Positions 24,946 through 33,889 are shown, numbered from the stretch's first letter. The stretch is 64,000 bases of DNA from UBA5078 sp040384465 (GCA_040384465.1 JAZKJF010000008.1:310001-374000), one strand, 5' to 3'. Notes: generated by a model not told the origin, from the letters alone. Made by a program: numbers and translations.

Positions 24946-26379
24946 TCAGGAGAGGATGACCAGCAGCTGACGATTCTCGCGCAACACTCCCAGCACGGTG
25001 ACCTGGGCGCTTTCGGAAACCATTGCATTGAATTCTCCCAGCGTCGTCACCGGATTGCGATTGATGGCCTGAATGATGTCTCCGGGGCGCAGGCCAGCAC
25101 GGAATGCCGGGCTCTGCTCGTCGACTTGCAGCACTTCCACCCCACCCGTGACACCTGCCGCTCTGGCCAGCGCACTGGCAGGCTCCACAGAACGCAACTG
25201 AGCGCCGTTGAAAGATGGCTCATCGAGTCCCCTGCCCTCTTCGGCGTCCGTTTCCGCCGCAGCGACGCTACGCTCCTCGCCACCTATCACGGCCTTGATC
25301 TGCTCCCGGTTGCCATCACGGAACAGCACCAGATCAACTTCTTCACTGCGACGCAGCAAGCCCACAATATTGCGTAACTCACGTCCACTCTCGACTTTGC
25401 GGCCCGCGATCTCGACGATGACATCAGACACCTGGATTCCCGCTGCTTCGGCTGCACTGCCAGGAACCACACTGGTCACCAGCGCTCCCTTGCCTGCACC
25501 GGTATTGAGGGTAGATTCCATGGCGCTGGTCAGGTCCTGAATCTGCACGCCGAGCTGTCCGCGACGCACTTCTCCGTCGCGCTCCAGGTGCTCCATGACG
25601 GCGGCAATCATGTCCACCGGCACCGCAAACGCGATACCTGCACTGGAACCACTGCCACTGATGATCGCGGTGTTGATACCGATCAGGCGTCCCTCCAGGT
25701 CGACCAGCGCGCCGCCGGAGTTGCCGACGTTGATCGCAGCATCGGTCTGAATGAAGTCTTCGTAATTCTCATTGTTGAGCCCGCCGCGCCCCAGCGCACT
25801 GACGATGCCGGAGGTCACGGTCTGCCCGATACCGAAGGGGTTGCCAATGGCCACGACGTAGTCACCGACGCGCAGGTTGTCGATGCTGGCGAAGCTCAAG
25901 GCCTGCAGGTCGTCCGCTTCGATCTGCAGCAGCGCAACGTCCGTGCTGGCATCACTGCCGATCAGCTTGGCCTGATACTCTCGGCCATCCTGCAGCGAGA
26001 CGGTGATCTCATCAGCGTTGGCGATCACGTGATGATTGGTCACGATGTAGCCTTTGTCAGCATCGACGATGACGCCTGAACCCGTGCCCCTCACTTCTCC
26101 ACCACGGCTATTGCCTCGCGGTACGTCCGGTGGCGTCAGGCCGTCAGGGTCGTTGAAAAAGCGCCGCAGTTCTTCCTCATTGAAGTAGCGCAATTGCTCT
26201 TGTGGAGCAGCCTGCTGTGATGTCGAGACGATCACCACCGCAGGCGTCACATTCTCCAGCATCGGCGCCAATGAAGGCACACCACCGTTACTTGCCTCTT
26301 CACTCAATGCCTGGACGTTCGCAACGCCCACGCCTGTCATGGACACCAGAATCAAACCGACTGCCAGCAACTTCTTCAT
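24946..26379 (-). CDS. Periplasmic DegP/MucD-type serine protease (HtrA)
   Basis: 477 residues. After a signal peptide (MKKLLAVGLILVSMTGVGVA...) comes a trypsin-like domain with the triad H117 (VTNHHVI), D147 (STDVALLQ) and S221 (VGNSGGALVD), then two PDZ domains, the last including PAFRAGLRPGDIIQAINRNPV. This is the Do-family envelope protein quality-control protease. An AGGAGG lies just before the ATG at 26379, which begins the signal peptide. It has its own terminator and stands divergent from a membrane-anchored winged-helix regulator. No rpoE/mucAB cluster is nearby, and I see no convincing sigma-E promoter. Confidence 0.94.
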   Translation of the reverse strand: MKKLLAVGLILVSMTGVGVANVQALSEEASNGGVPSLAPMLENVTPAVVIVSTSQQAAPQEQLRYFNEEELRRFFNDPDGLTPPDVPRGNSRGGEVRGTGSGVIVDADKGYIVTNHHVIANADEITVSLQDGREYQAKLIGSDASTDVALLQIEADDLQALSFASIDNLRVGDYVVAIGNPFGIGQTVTSGIVSALGRGGLNNENYEDFIQTDAAINVGNSGGALVDLEGRLIGINTAIISGSGSSAGIAFAVPVDMIAAVMEHLERDGEVRRGQLGVQIQDLTSAMESTLNTGAGKGALVTSVVPGSAAEAAGIQVSDVIVEIAGRKVESGRELRNIVGLLRRSEEVDLVLFRDGNREQIKAVIGGEERSVAAAETDAEEGRGLDEPSFNGAQLRSVEPASALARAAGVTGGVEVLQVDEQSPAFRAGLRPGDIIQAINRNPVTTLGEFNAMVSESAQVTVLGVLRENRQLLVILS

Positions 26380-26709
26380 CTTCGAGCCCTCCTGATTAAT
26401 CGGTAGCGGCCTGTGCCCTACCTTGCATGGACTCAAATGTAGGGAGAGTGTCGAGAGAAAACCTGACGAAAGCGTGAAATTTATATCCAGAAAAGGTGAA
26501 GAATGCGTCCAGCAGTGCGCGTTGACGCCGATTTCCTCTAGAATCCCCCTCTAGAATCCCAAAAGCAGACAGAAAGAAACTTTTACTTGAATTTGAACGA
26601 CCAAGCCCTCATCGATGTCCAAAGCAACGAGTGACTCGATAATCGCGCAGACAAAGAACAACACTTTTGAGAAAACAGACGCACGACTCATGCGGGACGG
26701 AGGCAAATC
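26380..26709. other. Divergent regulatory region, htrA / winged-helix regulator
   Basis: This 330-base gap separates two divergent genes. It contains a perfect tandem 13-bp repeat (26535-26560) and an AT-rich patch on the minus strand reading GGATATAAATTT near 26480-26490 that could be a -10 for the protease. Short frames here look spurious. Confidence 0.45.
26535..26560. repeat. Perfect 13-bp tandem direct repeat
   Basis: CCTCTAGAATCCC occurs twice with no gap (26535-26547, 26548-26560) in the htrA/regulator intergenic region. The TCTAGA core is itself palindromic. It could be a regulator binding site; the function is unknown. Confidence 0.7.
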
Positions 26710-27885
26710 ATGGAAAGCAACGGTGCTGAAATAACGATAGGACTGGCACAGCATCACGCCATCTCAAACGCCAGCGGGTGCTCCAGTGGCTATATCGGCG
26801 TACGCACGCAGCCTTTTTGTCTGGACCGCTGGTTGGTCAAGCCCGACAGCAATGAACTGATCGATCTCCACGATCAGAACGTCGGCAGCCAGAGGCCCCG
26901 GTCACTGGAACCACGTCTGATGCAGCTGTTGTGTCTGCTTGCCGCCGCGCCGCAACGGGTATTCAGCCGTGAAGAATTGATGAACCAGCTGTGGCCACGG
27001 GTCATCGTCAACGAAAATTCCCTGACCCGCGCCGTTTCCGAGCTGCGTAAACAGCTCGCGCACCCGGACAGCGCCACCCGCTGCATCGACACCATTCCCA
27101 AGACCGGCTATCGCCTGGCCGCTGATTGCAGAGTGCGCGAGTACCAGGAATTCACTGCATCCCCTTCCATGGGAATGCTGCAAACTTTGCCGACAGGAGA
27201 TTCTGGTCTGCGCTGGTCTGCCTTCGTCACCTCGGCCCGGGGAATTGCGCTGGCGGCGTCACTCGCGTTGGCGGTGATGCTGATGAGCGTCGTGCAGCTG
27301 CCCACCTCTCTCGATGGTAGTGCCGATAACGGTATCGCACTGGCAGACATCAATGTCACAAGCCAGGCCGCATTCGATGCCTTGCTTGATGGTCGTCTGG
27401 AGACAGTGTCAGCTCAGACCAAAGGCCAGAACGGTGAGCTGCTTGTCGAGATCGACAAACTCAATGCGAGTCAGCCCGTGATCTCCAGAGATGGTGGCCT
27501 GTTCGCTTACATACGCTATCACGACCAAGGTTCCAGCCTGATACTCGGCTCCACCCGGCTGCCTAGTTCTCCGGTGACCGTCTTCACGACACCAGACTCT
27601 ATCTACAACCTGCAGTGGTCGCCTGTAGACCGCGCGCTGTTGTTTGCCCAGAGCCCGCGCATCACCCCGGCTGCTCTCCTGCCGCTCGATGAGCAGGCCA
27701 GTCTGGTGCTGTTCGATCTGGACAGCTTCACCGCCAAAGTACTCTTCGGCCCGGACCACCACTCTCCTGCTCTGGACGCCCCAGGCTCTGAAGCCGGGCT
27801 GAATGACCGCCATGCTGACGACGCCGGTGAGTCACACCGCTTCAAGCTCACTGCGCTGGGTCGCACGCTGGATTGGTTGTCCTGA
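26710..27885 (+). CDS. Membrane-anchored winged-helix transcriptional regulator (CadC/ToxR-like)
   Basis: 391 residues. An OmpR/PhoB-type winged-helix DNA-binding domain lies at about 36-137 (SLEPRLMQLLCLLAAAPQRV, then LTRAVSELRKQL and IPKTGYRL), followed by one transmembrane helix (about 177-197). The C-terminal periplasmic part of about 190 residues has propeller-like repeats (SRDGGLFAYIRY, YNLQWSPVDRALLF). This is the ToxR/CadC architecture: direct membrane-to-DNA signalling without a kinase. GGAGG at 26699-26703 precedes the start. It is divergent from htrA, and its stop abuts the stop of the FAD oxidoreductase. The signal sensed is unknown. Confidence 0.82.
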   Translation: MESNGAEITIGLAQHHAISNASGCSSGYIGVRTQPFCLDRWLVKPDSNELIDLHDQNVGSQRPRSLEPRLMQLLCLLAAAPQRVFSREELMNQLWPRVIVNENSLTRAVSELRKQLAHPDSATRCIDTIPKTGYRLAADCRVREYQEFTASPSMGMLQTLPTGDSGLRWSAFVTSARGIALAASLALAVMLMSVVQLPTSLDGSADNGIALADINVTSQAAFDALLDGRLETVSAQTKGQNGELLVEIDKLNASQPVISRDGGLFAYIRYHDQGSSLILGSTRLPSSPVTVFTTPDSIYNLQWSPVDRALLFAQSPRITPAALLPLDEQASLVLFDLDSFTAKVLFGPDHHSPALDAPGSEAGLNDRHADDAGESHRFKLTALGRTLDWLS

Positions 27886-29172
27886 TCAATCCCCCTTAAC
27901 GGGTACTCCCAGCGCCGTCACCACCTTGATGGCGCTGTTGACCCCGTCCTCGTGAAAGCCTTTCCCCCACCACGCGCCGCAGAACCACGTCCGGCGCTGC
28001 CCGTTGACCTGCTGCCAGCGTTCCTGTGCATCGACACCCGCCTGCGTAAAAATCGGATGAGCATAGACAAAACGGCGCTTGATCTTGTCGGGCGCGATCC
28101 CCGCTGTGTTGTTCAACGTCACACAGAAGCGCTCGCTGGAATCGATACCCATCAGACGATTCATGTCATAGGTGATGATCGGCAGCGCGTCCTCGCAGCC
28201 CGGCGTCAGTCGGTAATTCCAACTGGCCCACGCGCGTCGGTTGTGAGGCAGCTGTCTCACGTCGGTATGCAGCACCACCTCGTTGTCCTGATAGCGAATC
28301 GCCGTCAGCGTGGCCATCTCGACAGCTGAAGCATCGTGCAACAAGGCCAGTGCCTGATCGCTGTGGCAGGCGAAGATCACTTGATCATAGCGTTCGGTCT
28401 GCGTCTGGCCGTCACGCGCTGCATGCACCAGCACATGATCCTCAAATCGCTGCACCCCAGTCACCGGCGTCGAGAGGCGAATACGGTCTTTGAAGCCCGC
28501 ACTCAACGGACCGATGTAGCTGCTGGAACCGCCCACGATGGTGCGCCACTTGGGTCGTTTGCTGACACTCAGCAGGCCGTGCCGGTACATGAAGGGCAGC
28601 ATGAAACGCATCGGAAAGTCATACATCTGCCTGAACGGCGTCGACCAGATCGCCGACGCCATCGGGATCAGATAGAACTCGGTGAACTGCTTGCCCAGAC
28701 CATGGTGCCGCACATAGTCGCGCAGGTTCATCTGCGGATCGATGCGGTCATCCTCGACATCGGCCACCGCCAGACTGTTGAAACGCACGATGTCGAGCAG
28801 CATGCCGAGATAGGAAGGAGACAGCAGATTGTGCCGCTGCGCGAACAAGCCGTTGACCAGGCTGAGTTGGCCATCCAGGCCCGCGAACTCCAGACCGGTG
28901 CGCTCGCAGCTGACGCTGAAACTCATGTCGGACTGTCGCGAGGCAACCCCTACCTCGTTCATCAGCCGGATAAAATTGGGGTAAGTCCAGTCGTTGTAGA
29001 CGATGAAACCGGTGTCGATGCGCTGCGTTTGCCCCGCCAGGTCAACTTCGACCGTCGCGGTATGCCCGCCCAGACGGTCTTCAGACTCGTAGAGAGTGAT
29101 GTCGTGGTGTTGATGCAGGTAATAAGCGGCACTGAGACCGGAGATACCCGATCCGATGATGGCGATTTTCAA
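27886..29172 (-). CDS. FAD-dependent oxidoreductase, amine-oxidase fold (COG2907-like)
   Basis: 428 residues. It starts MKIAIIGSGISGLSAAYYLH (dinucleotide-binding motif), then RLGGHTATVEV, and DTGFIVYNDWTYPNFI, diagnostic of the 'predicted NAD/FAD-binding' COG2907 group. The C-terminus has TWFCGAWWGKGFHEDGVNSA. Relatives usually sit with DUF1365 and cyclopropane-fatty-acid-synthase-like genes and are linked to unusual fatty-acid modification; those partners are absent here. It is the last of a leftward row after the acyl-CoA dehydrogenase, 112 bases downstream. Confidence 0.87.
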   Translation of the reverse strand: MKIAIIGSGISGLSAAYYLHQHHDITLYESEDRLGGHTATVEVDLAGQTQRIDTGFIVYNDWTYPNFIRLMNEVGVASRQSDMSFSVSCERTGLEFAGLDGQLSLVNGLFAQRHNLLSPSYLGMLLDIVRFNSLAVADVEDDRIDPQMNLRDYVRHHGLGKQFTEFYLIPMASAIWSTPFRQMYDFPMRFMLPFMYRHGLLSVSKRPKWRTIVGGSSSYIGPLSAGFKDRIRLSTPVTGVQRFEDHVLVHAARDGQTQTERYDQVIFACHSDQALALLHDASAVEMATLTAIRYQDNEVVLHTDVRQLPHNRRAWASWNYRLTPGCEDALPIITYDMNRLMGIDSSERFCVTLNNTAGIAPDKIKRRFVYAHPIFTQAGVDAQERWQQVNGQRRTWFCGAWWGKGFHEDGVNSAIKVVTALGVPVKGD

Positions 29173-29284
29173 TGTGTGTCCCCGAGACGGCGTGAATGCT
29201 TTGTCGTTGCTGACTACAGAATACGCCGCCGGGTATGGCCCGGATCAGTGTCCGGCCGCATTGGGCCGGATTGAAAGCCTCCTG

Positions 29285-30505
29285 CTACTGCTCGTACTTG
29301 GCCAATTCGGTTCGGGCCACGACCCGGCGATGTACCTCGTCCGGACCGTCCGCCAATCGCAGCGTACGCTGGCTGGTCCACAACGCCGCCAGCGGGAAGT
29401 CCTGGGACACGCCTGCAGCGCCGTGCATCTGAATGGCGCGATCGATCACGCGCAGGGCCATGTTCGGCACCGCCACCTTGATCTGCGAAATCGCGTCACG
29501 GGCGGCCTTGTTGCCGATGGTGTCCATCAGATAGGCCGCCTTGAAGACCAGCAGGCGGCACATCTCGATCTCGATGCGGCTGTCGGCGATGGCGTCATAA
29601 TTGCCGCCGAGTTCGGCCAGCGGTTTGCCAAAGGCCTGACGGCTCAAGGAGCGCTCACACATCAACTGCAGCGCCTTCTCCGCCGCGCCAATGGAACGCA
29701 TGCAGTGGTGGATACGGCCTGGTCCGAGACGCCCCTGAGAAATCTCGAAGCCGCGACCACGGCCAAGGATGATGTTCTTCTGCGGCACCCGGACATTGTG
29801 ATAGCGGATGTGCATGTGGCCGTGCGGGGCATCATCGCGCCCGAATACTTCCATCGGCCTGACAATCTCCACACCGGAGGTGTCCATAGGCACCAGTATC
29901 TGCGACTGGCGGTTGTACTTCGGGGCGTCCGGGTCGGTCACCACCATGACGATCATGATCTTGCAACGCTTGTCGCCAGCACCGGAGATGTAGAATTTCT
30001 CTCCGTTGATGACCCAGTCATCACCGTCGAGCACCGCCGTGGTGGCAATATTGGTGGCGTCAGACGAGGCAACGTCCGGCTCGGTCATGGCGAAGGCCGA
30101 GCGGATCTGGCCAGCCAACAAGGGTATCAACCACTGTTCTTTCTGTTCCTCGGAACCGTAACGCTCCAGCACTTCCATGTTACCTGTGTCCGGTGCGCTG
30201 CAATTAAAGGACTCGGACGCCAGACGGCTGCGCCCCATGATCTCGGCGAGGTGGGCATATTCGAGATTGGTGATGCCCGCGCCGCCCTGGCTTCTGGGCA
30301 GGAAGAAGTTCCACAGTCCCAGTGCGCGGGCCTTCTGTTTCAATCCCTCCAGAATCGCTTCCTGACGCGGGGTGTGGGACCAGCGATCCCCGACGGCGAT
30401 CTCGGCATGGTACTCATGCTCGACAGCCGCCACGTCCACTTCCACGAAGCGACGAATCTTCTCGCGAATTTCCACCATCTCTGCCGACAGGCCCAGGTCC
30501 ATCAT
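29285..30505 (-). CDS. Acyl-CoA dehydrogenase family protein
   Basis: 406 residues. Motifs include FAMTEPDVASSDATNI (FAD/substrate region), VINGEKFYISGAGD, QAFGKPLAELGGNYDAIADS and the C-terminal DGPDEVHRR, typical of the long-chain/ACAD11-like branch. It oxidises acyl-CoA to enoyl-CoA and passes electrons to ETF, with etfD at 17306 as the membrane acceptor. The start is the first of two ATGs (30505), with GGAG about 8 bases before. It is probably in one transcript with the SDR and MDR genes upstream. Confidence 0.92.
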   Translation of the reverse strand: MMDLGLSAEMVEIREKIRRFVEVDVAAVEHEYHAEIAVGDRWSHTPRQEAILEGLKQKARALGLWNFFLPRSQGGAGITNLEYAHLAEIMGRSRLASESFNCSAPDTGNMEVLERYGSEEQKEQWLIPLLAGQIRSAFAMTEPDVASSDATNIATTAVLDGDDWVINGEKFYISGAGDKRCKIMIVMVVTDPDAPKYNRQSQILVPMDTSGVEIVRPMEVFGRDDAPHGHMHIRYHNVRVPQKNIILGRGRGFEISQGRLGPGRIHHCMRSIGAAEKALQLMCERSLSRQAFGKPLAELGGNYDAIADSRIEIEMCRLLVFKAAYLMDTIGNKAARDAISQIKVAVPNMALRVIDRAIQMHGAAGVSQDFPLAALWTSQRTLRLADGPDEVHRRVVARTELAKYEQ

Positions 30506-30553
30506 GTTCTTGGTCTCCAATCTTTTTTATGTGACAACTTCAATGTGGTTGCA

Positions 30554-31318
30554 CTAACCCGCAATGGTCCCGCCGCCATCGATGACCAGCGTCTGCCCAG
30601 TGGTAAAGCTGCCCGCCTGGGACGCCAGAAAGATCGCAGCGCCCGCGATCTCATCGGGCTCGCCAATACGGCGCAGCGGATACTTCGCTACAGTGGCGGC
30701 GTAGGTCTCGGGATTTTCCCAGAGCGCGCGGGCAAAGTCGGTGCGCACCAGCCCCGGCGCGATGCAGTTGACGCGGATATTCTTCGGCCCCCATTCGACG
30801 GCGAGATTGCGGGCCATCTGCATGTCGGCCGCTTTGGAGATGCCGTAAGCGCCGAGGACGGTACTGCCCTTGAGCCCGGCGATGGAGGAGACGATGATGA
30901 CTGCGCCTCCACCTCTGGCCGCCATGCCTGGGATCACCAGCTGACAGAGACGATGCGCACTGCCGATGTTGGCGTTCATGATCTTGTCGAAGGCCTCATC
31001 GGGGATGTCCTGGGAGGACCCGTAATGCGGATTCAACGCCGCATTGCACACCAGAATATCGATGCCGCCGAAATGTGCCGTGGTCTTTTCGACCAGCATC
31101 CGCAGCTGGTCCTTGTAATTGATATTGCAGGCGATGGCGAGCGCTTCTCCGCCATCGGCATTGATAGCGTTGGCGACCTCGTCACAGGCATCCTGATTTC
31201 TGCTGGAGATCACCACCCGGGCTCCCGCTTGCGCCATCCGTGTGGCGATTGCCAGACCAATGCCCTTGGTGGACCCCGTGATCAAGGCCACTTTTCCTGT
31301 CAGATCGAATAAGCTCAT
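30554..31318 (-). CDS. SDR family oxidoreductase
   Basis: 254 residues, a classical short-chain dehydrogenase/reductase. It has cofactor motif TGSTKGIG (14-21), NAA (92-94), catalytic S144/S145, Y158 and K162 (YGISK), and PLRRIGEPDEIAG with a GQTLVIDGGGTIAG end. The R-rich loop after strand 2 (SSRNQDA) favours NADP(H). The substrate is unknown; beta-oxidation-like neighbours suggest a hydroxyacyl or ketoacyl intermediate. The start at 31318 is set by the family N-terminus. The gap to the MDR gene upstream is only 19 bases. Confidence 0.9.
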   Translation of the reverse strand: MSLFDLTGKVALITGSTKGIGLAIATRMAQAGARVVISSRNQDACDEVANAINADGGEALAIACNINYKDQLRMLVEKTTAHFGGIDILVCNAALNPHYGSSQDIPDEAFDKIMNANIGSAHRLCQLVIPGMAARGGGAVIIVSSIAGLKGSTVLGAYGISKAADMQMARNLAVEWGPKNIRVNCIAPGLVRTDFARALWENPETYAATVAKYPLRRIGEPDEIAGAAIFLASQAGSFTTGQTLVIDGGGTIAG

Positions 31319-31337
31319 CTCTGCTCTTCCTCTTTTT

Positions 31338-32357
31338 TTATGATTCGTCGGCGATCTTGACCAGCTGTTTGCCAAAGTTGCGGCCGCGCAGTAATCCCCG
31401 GAAGAGCTGCGGCGCATTCTCCAGCCCCACGCCAATACTTTCAGAATACTTGATCCTGCCTTCCTTGACCCAGCGCCCGAGTTGCACAGTCGCTTCGGGC
31501 CAACGCTCCATCCACTCTGTCACCACGAAGAAACGGTGCTCCGGCACGTTCGGTGCGTCTTTGAGAATGTCCTGCGGCATCACCGCCTTGGTGATATCGG
31601 CCTCGTTATACTGGGAGACGTAACCGCAGATGGGTACTCTGGCTCCTTTGTTGAGCAAGGGGGCAACGGCACGGGTAACGGCACCGCCGACATTTTCGAA
31701 ATAGATGTCGATGCCCTGCGGGCAAGCCTGTGGCAGCGCTTGCGCCAGATCGACGGCCTTGTAATCGAGGCACTCGTCGAAACCCAGCTCTTCTTTGACA
31801 TAGCGACACTTGTCCGCGCCACCGGCAATGCCGATCACCCGCAGCCCCAGAATCTTGCCGAGTTGCCCCACCACCGAACCCACCGCTCCGGATGCTGCGG
31901 CCACCACCAGGGTTTCCCCCGCCACGGGTTTACCGAGTTCCAACAGACCAAAATAAGCTGTGCGGCCGGGCATGCCGACCACGCCCAGATGAGCAGAGAG
32001 GGTGCCATTGTCGAGATTCACTTTCATCAGGCGCGGCGCGTTGTCATCCACGACGATCAGACTCTGCCACCCCATGTGAGCCGTGACATAGTCGCCGACT
32101 TTGAAGTTGTCCGAGCGCGAATCGATCACCACGCCCGCCGACTCTCCCACCATGATCTCCCCGATGCCGACAGGCTTCGCATAGGACTTCACGTCGTTCA
32201 TGCGGCCCCGCATGTAGGGGTCGAGTGACAACCACAGCACCTTGACCAGCAATTGCCCGGGCTGCAGCGCTGGCAGCTCCGTTTCTACAAACTCAAAACA
32301 ACTGTCATCCGGTTCGCCAACAGGCCTCTTCGCTAGCAACACTTGAGTATTTTTCAT
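31338..32357 (-). CDS. NADP-dependent medium-chain oxidoreductase (CurA/leukotriene B4 12-hydroxydehydrogenase type)
   Basis: 339 residues. WLSLDPYMRGRMND, GEIMVGESAGVVI, GMPGRTAYFGLLELGKP and VVAAASGAVGSVVGQLGKI identify the zinc-independent MDR branch of 2-alkenal/prostaglandin reductases (compare E. coli CurA). It reduces the double bond of alpha,beta-unsaturated carbonyls with NADPH. It lies 87 bases after the aminotransferase and immediately before the SDR gene, so these may form one operon. Confidence 0.92.
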   Translation of the reverse strand: MKNTQVLLAKRPVGEPDDSCFEFVETELPALQPGQLLVKVLWLSLDPYMRGRMNDVKSYAKPVGIGEIMVGESAGVVIDSRSDNFKVGDYVTAHMGWQSLIVVDDNAPRLMKVNLDNGTLSAHLGVVGMPGRTAYFGLLELGKPVAGETLVVAAASGAVGSVVGQLGKILGLRVIGIAGGADKCRYVKEELGFDECLDYKAVDLAQALPQACPQGIDIYFENVGGAVTRAVAPLLNKGARVPICGYVSQYNEADITKAVMPQDILKDAPNVPEHRFFVVTEWMERWPEATVQLGRWVKEGRIKYSESIGVGLENAPQLFRGLLRGRNFGKQLVKIADES

Positions 32358-32444
32358 CGTTCATCTCCCTTTTCTGACAGCCATACTAGCGGATGCCTGT
32401 GGCAATTCCTACGCAGACCAGGCGCAGTTATCCTCCGCTCGTCG

Positions 32445-33668
32445 TCAGGCACAGAGAGCCTGCACGGATGCCGCATTGCGGGAACGCATCACGTCCAGCG
32501 CCAACGCCAGCGTCGCGATTCCCGCCAGCAACTCTTCTTCGCTCAGCAGCAGATTTGGAATGATTCTGAGCACCGCGTTGCGCGTCGGTGTCACCATCAG
32601 TTTCTGCTGCAGGCAAGTGTCTGTCAGCTCACTGACCTGTGCGTCGTTATGCATCTGGATACCGATCAGCAAGCCCTTGCCACGCACCTCGACGATGAAC
32701 TCCGGGTATTGCTGCGCCAGCACTTTCAGTCGCTGCAGGGCCAGCAGCCCGATGTCGGCCACGCACCCGGCAACATCCTGTTCCAGAAGATGATTCACGA
32801 CGGCATAGGCCGCTGCACACCCCAGCGGATTCCCACAATACGTCCCGCCGTGATCGCCTTTGTTGACGCCAGCGGCGACAGCCTCTGTCATCGCGAAAGC
32901 CGCGAATGGAAAACCGCCAGCGATGCCCTTGCCCATGGTGAGAATATCCGGACTCACTTGCTCCGCATCCACCGCAAAGAAGGTCCCGGTACGACAGAAG
33001 CCAGTCTGCACTTCATCGGCAATCAACAACGTGCCATGTGCCTTGCACAGCGCTGCAGCTGCCTGCAGATAACCTGCAGGCGGCATTCTGACGCCACCTT
33101 CACCCTGCACCGGCTCCAGGATCACAGCAGCAACTCTGTCGCTCAGCGCACGAGTGAGAGCCTCTAGGTCACCGAAGGGTACGAAGTGATTGTCGGGGAC
33201 CAGCGGCAAATATTTCGCTGCATTGTCACTGCCGCCCGACAGCGACAAGGTGCTGAGCGTACGCCCATGGAAAGACCCCGCCACGGCGATCACCTCCGGC
33301 CTCCCGGTCACCTTTCTCGCCAGCTTGACTGCCGCGTCATTGGCCTCTGCGCCGCTGTTGGCGAAGAACACCCGCGTCAGGCCCGGTGGCAACACTTCCT
33401 GCAACAAAGTCAGCAGGCGTGCTCGAATGGGGGAATAGGTGAAGCCCGAATTCGGGTTCTGCATGAGCTTGCCTGCCTGTTCCTGAATGGCGGCAACCAG
33501 CACAGGATGGCTGTGACCCAGGCTGGTGACACCCCAACCGGCCGTGAAATCCAGATACTGCTCACCTTTGTCGTCCCAGACATAACTGCCCAGTCCGCGC
33601 TCGATGGCAACGGGCTGCTTCATGCAGATGGTCAGGCCGAAACTGTCTTCAATTGTCATGCTATTCAT
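32445..33668 (-). CDS. Class III aminotransferase (ArgD/acetylornithine aminotransferase-like)
   Basis: 407 residues, PLP-dependent. Motifs are YLDFTAGWGVTSLGHSHP, FFANSGAEANDAAVKLAR, SFHGRTLSTLSLSG, LIADEVQTGFCRTG and the Schiff-base lysine K247 in LTMGKGIAGGFP. The whole protein resembles acetylornithine/succinyldiaminopimelate aminotransferase, but the C-terminal third and the lack of other arginine genes leave the substrate open. AAGGAGAC precedes the ATG. A strong terminator and a tiny Arg/Ala-rich gene lie just upstream. Confidence 0.85.
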   Translation of the reverse strand: MNSMTIEDSFGLTICMKQPVAIERGLGSYVWDDKGEQYLDFTAGWGVTSLGHSHPVLVAAIQEQAGKLMQNPNSGFTYSPIRARLLTLLQEVLPPGLTRVFFANSGAEANDAAVKLARKVTGRPEVIAVAGSFHGRTLSTLSLSGGSDNAAKYLPLVPDNHFVPFGDLEALTRALSDRVAAVILEPVQGEGGVRMPPAGYLQAAAALCKAHGTLLIADEVQTGFCRTGTFFAVDAEQVSPDILTMGKGIAGGFPFAAFAMTEAVAAGVNKGDHGGTYCGNPLGCAAAYAVVNHLLEQDVAGCVADIGLLALQRLKVLAQQYPEFIVEVRGKGLLIGIQMHNDAQVSELTDTCLQQKLMVTPTRNAVLRIIPNLLLSEEELLAGIATLALALDVMRSRNAASVQALCA

Positions 33669-33690
33669 GTTGTCTCCTTTTTCGCGGGTA

Positions 33691-33729
33691 AAAAAAAACC
33701 TCCAGGAGTCGGGACGCCTGGAGGTTTTT
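33691..33729 (-). terminator. Strong terminator upstream of the aminotransferase gene
   Basis: Perfect 13-bp arms (AAAAACCTCCAGG at 33694-33706, complement at 33717-33729), a 10-base loop, and a T-run on the minus strand. It lies only 22 bases before the aminotransferase start codon and 22 bases after the stop of the small gene at 33752-33889. It ends that small transcript or acts as an attenuator. Confidence 0.85.
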
Positions 33730-33751
33730 GGTTCGGTGGTTCTATTTGGCT

Positions 33752-33889
33752 TTAGAGAGTCTCAGGCATCTCCGGATGATGGGCGCTTGTCGCACGCGCA
33801 CGACGACGGGCCGCAGCGGCATTGCGCGCGGCCTGCATGGCAATCGCCATGGCAAATCGTTGTGTACTGAATACGGAAACGGGCATCAT
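33752..33889 (-). CDS. 45-residue Arg/Ala-rich small protein or leader peptide
   Basis: A short frame starting ATG ATG at 33889 with AGGA about 6 bases upstream. The sequence is MMPVSVFSTQRFAMAIAMQA followed by a basic alanine/arginine stretch (RNAAAARRRARATS) and ending PEMPETL. It contains six arginine codons, three of them consecutive. It is followed by a strong terminator and then the aminotransferase gene. It might be an independent small protein (amphipathic helix about 9-32) or an arginine-responsive leader. No family is recognised. Confidence 0.5.
   Translation of the reverse strand: MMPVSVFSTQRFAMAIAMQAARNAAAARRRARATSAHHPEMPETL

Noticed and set aside
29156..31312. A 718-codon open frame on the plus strand
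   Set aside because: It lies antisense to the acyl-CoA dehydrogenase and SDR genes, whose motifs are unambiguous. The frame's His/Arg/Gly-rich product resembles no family and is a codon-bias shadow.
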